Positions 6,675-12,008 of a DNA stretch of 14,159 nt are shown here, one piece after another (the first letter of the stretch is position 1; every line of letters begins with the position of its first letter). The position numbers were made by a program, and so were the translations under genes. The notes below the pieces were generated by a model, which saw only the letters and a list, made by a program, of their open reading frames with translations, was not told where the DNA came from and made no database searches. The stretch is from Deinococcus sp. (GTDB lineage Bacteria > Deinococcota > Deinococci > Deinococcales > Deinococcaceae): positions 1 through 14,159 of the forward strand of contig NZ_JAGLBG010000068.1 in NCBI RefSeq assembly GCF_018260405.1. Reading direction: 5' to 3'.

Positions 6675-7124
6675 ATGATCGGCACCGCTTTTTTCTTCCT
6701 GCTCACGTTGCTCTCGGCATTGATCCTCGTGGTCTTTTTGCTGCGGGCCGGAGCCGCGCGGCCCCTGACAGTCTGGGCACTGGCCGCACTGTTGCCGGTG
6801 CTGGCGGCCATGACAGCGGCCAATGCTGGGCAGGCGCGGGCCAACCGTGTGCTGAGTGGCTACAGGCCCGCGCCTTTTCAGGTGGTGCTGCATACGGCTG
6901 GACGCGACTACCCCCTGACGCTCGATCTTGTGGCGGCAGGCTGTCTGGAGCGCACCATGCGGCTGCGCGGCGAAAGCAATCTAGAACTTCCGCAGGGGGT
7001 GGTTCCGATTCGTAAGGACACGGCCATCGACGGCCAATTGCCGCCTACCGCCGTGGTCGAAGCCCTCAGCCTGCGCGGGCAGCTCGACTGCCACGAGTTC
7101 AAGCCCCTGAGAAAGCGGCGCTGA
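6675..7124 (+). CDS. Small two-helix membrane protein of unknown function
   Basis: A 149-aa protein that I cannot place in a family. Two hydrophobic helices (about 3-23 and 31-49) are joined by a short basic loop (RAGAARP), which by the positive-inside rule puts the loop in the cytoplasm and the C-terminal 100 residues outside. That domain includes AGRDYPLTLDLVAAGC and two cysteines (Cys90, Cys139) that could form a disulfide, and it ends with a basic KPLRKRR. No enzyme motif is visible. The start is set by the -10 at 6661. It stands alone, between the solute-binding protein and a long non-coding gap. Codon choice looks like its neighbours, so it is probably a real lineage-restricted gene. 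Confidence 0.7.
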   Translation: MIGTAFFFLLTLLSALILVVFLLRAGAARPLTVWALAALLPVLAAMTAANAGQARANRVLSGYRPAPFQVVLHTAGRDYPLTLDLVAAGCLERTMRLRGESNLELPQGVVPIRKDTAIDGQLPPTAVVEALSLRGQLDCHEFKPLRKRR

Positions 7125-7176
7125 AAAAATGGTGCTGGTGCTGAGCCTAAATACGTTTGTCTTTAGACCAACCGAG

Positions 7177-7221
7177 CGGACTCGTAGAGCTGCGCCGCAG
7201 AGCGAGTATGGGAAAAGGTGC
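7177..7221 (+). repeat. Dispersed short intergenic repeat, copy 2
   Basis: Shares the 17-bp block CGGACTCGTAGAGCTGC exactly with 11807-11823, followed by a similar CAGAG..CGAG segment and a GGG/GGTGC end (7210-7221). It is 45 bp long over the block that is 38 bp in the other copies, through an A-rich insertion. Inside it CTGC-GCC-GCAG can form a small stem. Confidence 0.6.
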
Positions 7222-7238
7222 GGCCCAGTGCGAGTGTA

Positions 7239-7299
7239 GGCCAGGTGTGAGTGTAGGGATAGCCTGGTGTATGGGCCATCCCTACACTCACACCTGGCC
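7239..7299. repeat. 22-bp perfect inverted repeat with 17-nt loop
   Basis: Arms at 7239-7260 and 7278-7299 are exact reverse complements (22 of 22), with a 17-nt loop at 7261-7277. GTGC (7228-7231) and GCAC (7300-7303) can extend the stem across a 7-nt bulge. GAGTGTAGG occurs twice in tandem at 7232-7240 and 7249-7257. No T run follows on either strand, so it is not a typical intrinsic terminator. Confidence 0.9.
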
Positions 7300-7467
7300 G
7301 CACTTATTGATGACGCGGTTAGTTGATGTCACCTTTTGTGTCAATGGAAGGCCGGGAGGACTGAATTCGTGCTGTTGCCGACGACACTACTTCTCTCATC
7401 ATGCAGATTCCAACCGACACCGACTTGCTCGTCATCAATAGTCTAGGCGCTAGGGCCGGTCTACAGC

Positions 7468-7473
7468 TATACT
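7468..7473 (+). promoter_or_regulatory. -10 element of the THUMP methyltransferase gene, leaderless type
   Basis: TATACT ends 8 nt before the ATG at 7482. It lies inside the open frame that extends upstream to 7401, which argues against the longer start. Confidence 0.6.
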
Positions 7474-7481
7474 GCCGGGTC

Positions 7482-8552
7482 ATGCCGCGCCCTCACTCTT
7501 CCCGCACCTCCGGGCGCAAAAGTTCGCGTCCCGCGGTCGATTACCGTACCCGTCAACCTGCCTCTCTCTATGAGCTTGAAGTGCTGCCCGGGCTGGAACA
7601 GGTCGCCGAAACGGAACTGGCCGGAGTCGCTCTGGCCCGCGACATTCATGGGCTGCGCTTCTGGTATCCCGGCGACCCCGAACGCCTGACCCGGCTGCGC
7701 GCAGCGGTGGCGGTCTACCGGGTTCACAGCTGGGACGTGCCCCGACCGCGCGGGCTACTGGGCAATCAGCAACTCGGTGAACTGCTGAGTTACCTGCGCG
7801 GTGTGGTCGAGTACGGCGGCCACCGCTCGTTCCGCATCAGTGCGGCGGGCAAGGAATCGGCGGTTATGCAGCGCCTCGCCGAGGAGATTCAGCGGGGGCT
7901 GGAGCTGCCCCACGACCCGGCAGAGGGCGAGCTAGTGCTCCGTCTGCGTCCCGAGGAAAACGGCCCCGGTTGGGAAGTGCTGGCCCGGTTGACGCCCCGG
8001 CCCCTTTCGGCGCGGGCGTGGCGCGAGTGCAATATGAGCGGCGGCCTGAACGCCACGATTGCCTACGCGGCCCACAAACTGGCCGGGCAGCGCGACGAGG
8101 ACCGCATTTTTAATCCGATGTGCGGCAGCGGCACTCTGCTGATCGAACGCGCCCTGATGGGGCCATATGACGCCATGGTAGGTGTGGACATCAGTGAAAG
8201 CGCCGTCGAATGTACCCGCACCAACCTGAAAGCCGCCCGCAAGGAGGTTGAGGTGGCCCGCATCGACGCCCTGCAAACGGGCCTGCCCGCACGCAGCTTC
8301 GATCTGGTTATGGCCGATTTGCCGTGGGGCGACGCCGTGGGGTCTCACCGCAGCAACACCGCGCTGTACCCGGCCTTCCTGACCGAGATGCACCGGCTGA
8401 CCAGCAAACGGGGCCGCCTGTGCGTCATCACCCACGAAATCAAACTGCTGGAGGGTGTGCTGCGCGAACAAACCGCCTGGGACACCCGTGAACTGTTTCA
8501 GGCCTACAGTGGCGGTCATTATCCCAAGGCGTACCTGCTGCAAAAGCGCTGA
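7482..8552 (+). CDS. THUMP-domain RNA guanine-N2 methyltransferase (TrmN/Trm14-THUMPD3 type)
   Basis: A 356-aa class I SAM-dependent RNA methyltransferase of the UPF0020 family. A basic tail (1-28) precedes a THUMP-type RNA-binding region (about 29-175, opening YELEVLPGLEQVAETEL). The link LSARAWRECNMSGGLNATIA precedes the Rossmann-like catalytic domain: SAM motif I FNPMCGSGTLLIERAL (210-225), the acidic motif II VGVDIS (233-238), and motif IV ADLPWG (278-283). The DLPWG form of motif IV resembles enzymes making m2G in tRNA (TrmN/Trm14, THUMPD3) more than adenine N6 enzymes with NPPY. A bacterial 23S rRNA RlmL-type target is the alternative. The ATG at 7482 is chosen from the -10 at 7468. It is probably a single-gene transcript. 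Confidence 0.85.
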   Translation: MPRPHSSRTSGRKSSRPAVDYRTRQPASLYELEVLPGLEQVAETELAGVALARDIHGLRFWYPGDPERLTRLRAAVAVYRVHSWDVPRPRGLLGNQQLGELLSYLRGVVEYGGHRSFRISAAGKESAVMQRLAEEIQRGLELPHDPAEGELVLRLRPEENGPGWEVLARLTPRPLSARAWRECNMSGGLNATIAYAAHKLAGQRDEDRIFNPMCGSGTLLIERALMGPYDAMVGVDISESAVECTRTNLKAARKEVEVARIDALQTGLPARSFDLVMADLPWGDAVGSHRSNTALYPAFLTEMHRLTSKRGRLCVITHEIKLLEGVLREQTAWDTRELFQAYSGGHYPKAYLLQKR

Positions 8553-8579
8553 TGTGCCCCCGATGGTTCCCGGGGCGGC

Positions 8580-8585
8580 TATGCT
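8580..8585 (+). promoter_or_regulatory. -10 element of the basic-tailed protein gene, leaderless type
   Basis: TATGCT ends 8 nt before the ATG at 8594, in the 41-bp gap after the methyltransferase gene. This suggests independent transcription despite the short gap. Confidence 0.55.
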
Positions 8586-8593
8586 AAGACCAT

Positions 8594-9319
8594 ATGACGC
8601 GCCCTAAACGACCCATAACCAACAAAGGGGCCACCACTAAAGGGGCACGCGGCCACGCCCCAAAGAAGATGACAGCCCAGGGACGCGGCGGCATGACCCG
8701 CGACACGACCAAGGTAGTCCGCGAACCCCGCCCTGAACGCCCGGTAGAACGGACTGAAGAGAGTGATCGCCGCCCTTCGGCTTCTACGGCGGCCCGGCGG
8801 TATGGCAGTGCCAGTGCCACGACCGGCCGCGCCACGGTCAGCCGCTCGACTTCTGCTGGACCAAAGTCTGGTGGCCGCAAAACGGGCGAGGGCCGCAAGC
8901 TGCCGCCCAAGCCCCCGCGTAAGGCGATGCCCGAACTCAAACGCGTGCAACTCGACGCGCCGCCCGCCGATACTGTTTTTGTCGACCGGGACGGTGAACG
9001 GCTCACCTTTTCCGAAAGCAACCTGCGCCGGGTAGCGGCTCAAATCCTGACCGAGAAGCGCAAGGCGTGGCGCTACCGGCCCTTCAGCTTCCCGATCTTT
9101 TCCGATAAGGGCAACGAGCAGAGTTTTAATTTCGACTTTTACATCTATGACGCTGAGGACAGTGTCATTCGCCTGATTCTAGTGATTCCCTTCGAGTCGC
9201 GCGAAGTGTGGGATAAGGTCGGGCGGTTCAAGCGTCAGTACCCTATGTACCACTACGAACTGTGGACCCCGGAAAGGCTGGCCCAGCTTAGCGGACCACG
9301 CGGAAGACTGGATTTCTGA
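8594..9319 (+). CDS. Unknown protein: long basic disordered tail plus compact C-terminal domain
   Basis: A 241-aa protein that I do not recognise. Residues 1-115 are rich in Lys, Arg, Pro, Gly, Ser and Thr with almost no hydrophobic residues, and so are probably disordered and able to bind nucleic acid. Residues about 118-241 look folded: a helix SNLRRVAAQILTEKR (142-156), a strand around YRPFSFPIF (161-169), SFNFDFYIYD (177-186), VIRLILVIPF (191-200), a helix REVWDKVGRFKRQYP (203-217), and a final strand YHYELWTPERL (219-229). This order resembles the PD-(D/E)XK nuclease core with Asp181 in place, but the E-x-K strand reads LVIP, so catalysis is doubtful. That comparison is inference. The start follows the -10 at 8580. 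Confidence 0.7.
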   Translation: MTRPKRPITNKGATTKGARGHAPKKMTAQGRGGMTRDTTKVVREPRPERPVERTEESDRRPSASTAARRYGSASATTGRATVSRSTSAGPKSGGRKTGEGRKLPPKPPRKAMPELKRVQLDAPPADTVFVDRDGERLTFSESNLRRVAAQILTEKRKAWRYRPFSFPIFSDKGNEQSFNFDFYIYDAEDSVIRLILVIPFESREVWDKVGRFKRQYPMYHYELWTPERLAQLSGPRGRLDF

Positions 9320-9357
9320 CCTGAGCACACTGAACTTCAAGCAGCTAAGCGTCCGCC

Positions 9358-9390
9358 GGGTAGAGGGTGAATCATGAGGTCTCTCTACCC
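9358..9390. repeat. Inverted repeat (hairpin) downstream of the basic-tailed protein gene
   Basis: GGGTAGAG (9358-9365) and CTCTACCC (9383-9390) pair perfectly, and two further pairs inside (one G-T) give a 10-bp stem with a 13-nt loop. It lies 38 bp past the stop codon at 9319, a natural place for a 3' end, but no T run follows. Confidence 0.6.
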
Positions 9391-9414
9391 CAAGTGGAAC
9401 GGGAAGGCCGCCGC

Positions 9415-9468
9415 CTGCGGTTTCGCACCGCCCAGTCCGTCTGTTGTTCCTCCTCGCGTCCGCTCGGA
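9415..9468 (-). repeat. Dispersed short intergenic repeat, copy 3
   Basis: Ungapped 47/54 match to 585-638 in the same orientation. Read on the minus strand, its 38-bp core (9425-9462) also aligns with 11807-11844 at roughly two thirds of positions, with identical ends CGGAC and GGGCGGTGC. Confidence 0.75.
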
Positions 9469-9606
9469 GTGACTCGGGCTTGAGCCGAATCAACCGGCAA
9501 TAGGTCATCTCCTGGGCCTGTGCACTGCTCGGGGCTGCACCGGCGAACAGAGCGATCTATCCCCGGCGTGTTTCTGAAAGCGGGCAAGGCGCAAGCGGCG
9601 AGGGGG

Positions 9607-10134
9607 TTACTCCTGGCTGGTAATGTAAGGCAGATTGCGGTCGTACTGTGCCCGGTCCAGGCCGTAGCCGTACACAAAGGCGTCGGGGATGGTAAAGCCG
9701 AGGTACTGCACCGGCACCTCGACCTTGCGGCGACTGGGTTTGGAGAGCAGGGCAGCAACCTTCAGACTGGCCGGGCCGCGCCCCTGGAGGTAGTGCAGCA
9801 GGTAATTCATGGTGATGCCGGTGTCGATGATGTCATCCACCAGAATCACATGACGGTCACTGATCGGAAACTGAAGGTCTTTGACCAGTCTCACTTCGCC
9901 GCTGCTCTGCTTGGCGTCGCCGTAGCTGCTGGTTTGCAGGAAATCGACAGTGCAGGGAACGTCGAGCGCCCGCACCAAGTCGGTAAAGAACATGAAGGCG
10001 CCGTTAAGCACGCAGATCAGGTGAGGCACCTGCCCCGGGTGGTCATCACGAATCCTGGCGGCGAGTTCCTGCACACGCCCCCGGAGCTGTTCGGGTGAAA
10101 TCTGGACGGGGCCATTGCCAGGAGTGAAGCTCAT
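9607..10134 (-). CDS. hpt: Hypoxanthine phosphoribosyltransferase
   Basis: This purine-salvage enzyme converts hypoxanthine (and usually guanine) plus PRPP to IMP (or GMP) in the cytoplasm. At 175 aa it has the normal bacterial length. Features are the PPi-binding loop region LICVLNGAFMFFTDLVRAL (39-57), the flexible-loop SSYGD (69-73), the PRPP-binding motif HVILVDDIIDTGITM (95-109) with the acidic pair Asp100-Asp101 and catalytic-base candidate Asp104, then KVAALLSKPSRRKV (125-138) and the purine-contacting IPDAFVYGYGLD (149-160). The start is the ATG at 10134, 8 nt after a TAGCCT hexamer (minus strand). It is divergent from trpC with only 60 bp between start codons. No other purine genes are close. 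I am confident of the family; the base preference is not determinable. Confidence 0.93.
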   Translation of the reverse strand: MSFTPGNGPVQISPEQLRGRVQELAARIRDDHPGQVPHLICVLNGAFMFFTDLVRALDVPCTVDFLQTSSYGDAKQSSGEVRLVKDLQFPISDRHVILVDDIIDTGITMNYLLHYLQGRGPASLKVAALLSKPSRRKVEVPVQYLGFTIPDAFVYGYGLDRAQYDRNLPYITSQE

Positions 10135-10142
10135 ATGGCTTC

Positions 10143-10148
10143 AGGCTA
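10143..10148 (-). promoter_or_regulatory. -10 element of hpt, leaderless type
   Basis: On the minus strand TAGCCT ends 8 nt before the hpt ATG at 10134. It lies back to back with the trpC -10 (10181-10186); the two are 32 bp apart, so their upstream regions overlap. Confidence 0.5.
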
Positions 10149-10180
10149 ACATGTCTGGGGCTGCCAGAGCGCAAAACTTT

Positions 10181-10186
10181 TATACT
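10181..10186 (+). promoter_or_regulatory. -10 element of trpC, leaderless type
   Basis: TATACT ends 8 nt before the ATG at 10195. An in-frame TTG at 10186 overlaps the hexamer and is therefore not the start. The hexamer follows an AAAACTTT tract. Confidence 0.6.
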
Positions 10187-10194
10187 TGGCAGCA

Positions 10195-10983
10195 ATGAGC
10201 CGTATTCCAGTGGTGGATTTCAGTCATGTGCCTGGTGTCCTGGGCCTGATCGTGGCCGAGCGGGCGCGGGATTATGCCGGGGCCGACCCTGACCTGGGGC
10301 CAGAGCGCACGGCGCAGCGCCGCTTCGAAGCCGCCCTGCGTGGGCCGGGCCTGTCGCTGATCGCCGAGGTCAAGCGGGCCAGTCCCAGCCAGGGCGCAAT
10401 TGCGCCGCTCGACCCGGCGCAGGCGGCTTTGGCGTACCAGACAGGCGGGGCGAGTGCTATCAGTTGCCTCACCGAACCCCGCCACTTTGGTGGGAGCCCC
10501 GAGGCGCTTTGGCAGGTCGTGGCCGCCACCACTTTGCCGGTGCTGCGCAAAGATTTCGTGGTGCATCCGGCGATGGTGCGCGAGGCCGCCGAGTGGGGCG
10601 CGTCGGCGGCGCTGCTGATGGTCAGCGTGCTGGGAAACGCGGTGGCCGATTACCTGCGGATGGCTGAATGGCTGGGCCTGGACGCCCTGGTCGAGGTTCA
10701 CGACGAACGCGAACTCGAACTTGCCCTGGCGACCGACGCCCGTATCATCGGCATCAACAACCGCGACCTGACCACCCTCAAGATCGATCTGGAGGTCAGT
10801 CCCCGGCTTATTGCCCAGGCACGTCAGGCTGGATTTACCGGCGTCTTGGTGGCCGAAAGCGGCTACGCCACGCCCGCCGACCTTGCCCCCGTGCGCCCAC
10901 TGGCCGATGCCGTGCTGGTCGGCAGCAGTCTGGCAGGCAGCGGTGATTTGGCCCAGGCCACCCGCACCCTGCTCGCGCATTAG
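10195..10983 (+). CDS. trpC: Indole-3-glycerol-phosphate synthase TrpC
   Basis: TrpC closes the ring of CdRP to indole-3-glycerol phosphate in tryptophan synthesis. The 262-aa protein is a complete (beta/alpha)8 barrel. The active-site pieces are all present: LIAEVKRASPSQG (55-67; Glu58, Lys60), VLRKDF (116-121; Lys119 general acid), LVEVHD (165-170; Glu167 general base), GINNRDL (186-192; Asn188), LVAESG (218-223; Glu221, Ser222), and the phosphate-binding end VLVGSSL (240-246). ATG 10195 is set by the -10 at 10181. The gene stands apart from other trp genes and is followed after 2 nt by a metallo-hydrolase gene, with which it is surely co-transcribed. No attenuator or leader peptide is visible, and the leaderless layout leaves no room for one. 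Confidence 0.95.
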   Translation: MSRIPVVDFSHVPGVLGLIVAERARDYAGADPDLGPERTAQRRFEAALRGPGLSLIAEVKRASPSQGAIAPLDPAQAALAYQTGGASAISCLTEPRHFGGSPEALWQVVAATTLPVLRKDFVVHPAMVREAAEWGASAALLMVSVLGNAVADYLRMAEWLGLDALVEVHDERELELALATDARIIGINNRDLTTLKIDLEVSPRLIAQARQAGFTGVLVAESGYATPADLAPVRPLADAVLVGSSLAGSGDLAQATRTLLAH

Positions 10984-10985
10984 GC

Positions 10986-11765
10986 ATGACACTCACTTTT
11001 CTGGGCACGGCTGATAGCAAGGGTGTGCCGCGTTTCTGGTGTGCCTGTCCGGTGTGTCAGGAGGCCCGGACGGGCGGGGTCAACCGCCGCCGCCGAACTG
11101 CCCTGCTGCTGCGCGGCGAGGGTCAGACGGTGCTGCTCGACGCCGGGGTAGACCTTCACACGCAACTGGCCGGGCTGTCGGGGCCGCTGCTTCCCGACGC
11201 GGTGCTGATTTCCCACGCCCACAACGACCACATTCTGGGTCTGGGCGACCTGCTTGATTTTGAGCGCTACGAGGGGGGAAACCTGGCAATCTACGCGCCG
11301 CCCCCGGTCATTCCGCACCTGGCCGAGCGCTTTGGGTACGCCTTTGGCGAAGGCTCGCCCGTGTTGCCGATGCCACCCAACGGTGTACAGTTTGCCGGGT
11401 TCAACATCCGGCTGTTCGGGGTGCCGCACGGAGCCAACGGCAGCAGTCACGCCTACCGACTGGACTGCCCCGGCTTCCGCGCCGCGCTCGTTACTGACGC
11501 CCTCGACATTCCTGCTCGGGTGGCGCAGGAGTGGCTAACCGATCTCGACCTGCTGGCGCTGGGCACGTCCTTTGCCGACGAATCGGCCTGCGAACGGGGC
11601 AGGCGCAGCGTCTACGACATTCGCGAGGCGCTGGCGTTACCCTGGGCGCGGGCGGCCCGTCGGGTCGTGCTGACTCACCTTTCGCACGCTGTGGATGTGC
11701 GGCGGTTGGAGTTGCCTGATGGGTGGGCCTTTGCCTCTGATGGCCTGAGCCTCGACCTGAAATAA
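10986..11765 (+). CDS. PhnP-like metallo-beta-lactamase-fold hydrolase
   Basis: A 259-aa MBL-fold hydrolase with an intact metal site: HAHNDH (His77, His79, Asp81, His82), GVPHG (His148), VTDALD (Asp171) and LTHLSH (His231, His234). Near the N-terminus CACPVC (Cys19, Cys21, Cys24) matches the CxCxxC of E. coli PhnP, where those cysteines with a C-terminal His bind a structural zinc. PhnP opens a cyclic ribose phosphate in phosphonate breakdown, but no phn genes are nearby, so a general cyclic phosphodiesterase role is only a suggestion. The ATG lies 2 nt after the trpC stop codon with no ribosome-binding site, which suggests translation coupled to trpC. The stop codon TAA abuts a terminator of the opposite strand. 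Confidence 0.88.
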   Translation: MTLTFLGTADSKGVPRFWCACPVCQEARTGGVNRRRRTALLLRGEGQTVLLDAGVDLHTQLAGLSGPLLPDAVLISHAHNDHILGLGDLLDFERYEGGNLAIYAPPPVIPHLAERFGYAFGEGSPVLPMPPNGVQFAGFNIRLFGVPHGANGSSHAYRLDCPGFRAALVTDALDIPARVAQEWLTDLDLLALGTSFADESACERGRRSVYDIREALALPWARAARRVVLTHLSHAVDVRRLELPDGWAFASDGLSLDLK

Positions 11766-11786
11766 AAAACCGCCCCACGCGGGCGG
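11761..11786 (-). terminator. Intrinsic terminator for the metal ATPase transcript
   Basis: On the minus strand CCGCCC-GCGTG-GGGCGG (11770-11786) is followed by TTTTTTATT (11761-11769), a textbook intrinsic terminator. It would stop the ATPase message about 240 nt past its stop codon. Its T tract overlaps the stop codon of the converging hydrolase gene. On the plus strand there is no T tail. Confidence 0.75.
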
Positions 11787-11804
11787 CGGCCCGCAATTTC
11801 GCGG
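11779..11804. repeat. Overlapping small palindromes next to the terminator
   Basis: GCGGGC (11779-11784) pairs with GCCCGC (11789-11794), and CCGC (11791-11794) pairs with GCGG (11801-11804). These stems overlap each other and the terminator stem, and they lead directly into dispersed-repeat copy 4. Confidence 0.5.
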
Positions 11805-11806
11805 TA

Positions 11807-11844
11807 CGGACTCGTAGAGCTGCTTACAGAGGCGAGGGCGGTGC
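11807..11844 (+). repeat. Dispersed short intergenic repeat, copy 4
   Basis: Begins with the 17-bp block shared exactly with 7177-7193, and ends with GGGCGGTGC (11836-11844), the same end as the minus-strand copy 9425-9462. It thus links the two diverged forms of the repeat into one family. It lies in the convergent gap between the hydrolase and metal ATPase genes. Confidence 0.6.
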
Positions 11845-11918
11845 CTTCTTGGGCAAAACGGCTTCTTGGTCAGAACGGCACCCGTATGGGGCCTGACCGC
11901 ACCCATGAAGGGGCCTGG

Positions 11919-11967
11919 CCGCTGCCTTGACAGCGGGCGGAATGGAGCGGAGTCGGTATTTTTACCG
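11919..11967. repeat. Two small hairpins downstream of the metal ATPase gene
   Basis: CCGCTG (11919-11924) pairs with CAGCGG (11931-11936), and CGGTA (11954-11958) pairs with TACCG (11963-11967) around TTTT. Neither is followed by a T run on the minus strand, so neither is a good terminator. The rest of 11845-12008 shows nothing recognisable. Confidence 0.4.
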
Positions 11968-12008
11968 GAAACGGCCTCTGCTAGTAGTGTCAAGATCGGT
12001 TTGCAGGT

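Larger units (their letters stand above)
7125..7481. other. Long intergenic region with repeat and large inverted repeat
   Basis: This 357-bp gap lies between the membrane protein and the RNA methyltransferase gene. It holds a dispersed-repeat copy (7177-7221), the 22-bp perfect inverted repeat (7239-7299), about 160 bp with no evident structure, and the -10 of the next gene (7468). An open frame at 7157-7441 runs straight through the repeat and both palindrome arms and has no coding character. Confidence 0.6.
9320..9606. other. Convergent intergenic region before hpt
   Basis: The 287 bp between two converging genes hold a hairpin (9358-9390) and a dispersed-repeat copy (9415-9468). The remaining 140 bp toward hpt show no gene and no T-tailed terminator that I can find. 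Confidence 0.55.

Noticed and set aside
7157..7441. 94-codon plus-strand open frame between the membrane protein and methyltransferase genes
   Set aside because: It runs through a dispersed-repeat copy and both arms of the palindrome, is unusually rich in Cys, His and Arg, and has no family resemblance or promoter.
8558..8575. CCCCG/CGGGG hairpin after the methyltransferase gene as a terminator
   Set aside because: Only 5 bp, no T tract, and it abuts the next gene's -10; too weak to call.
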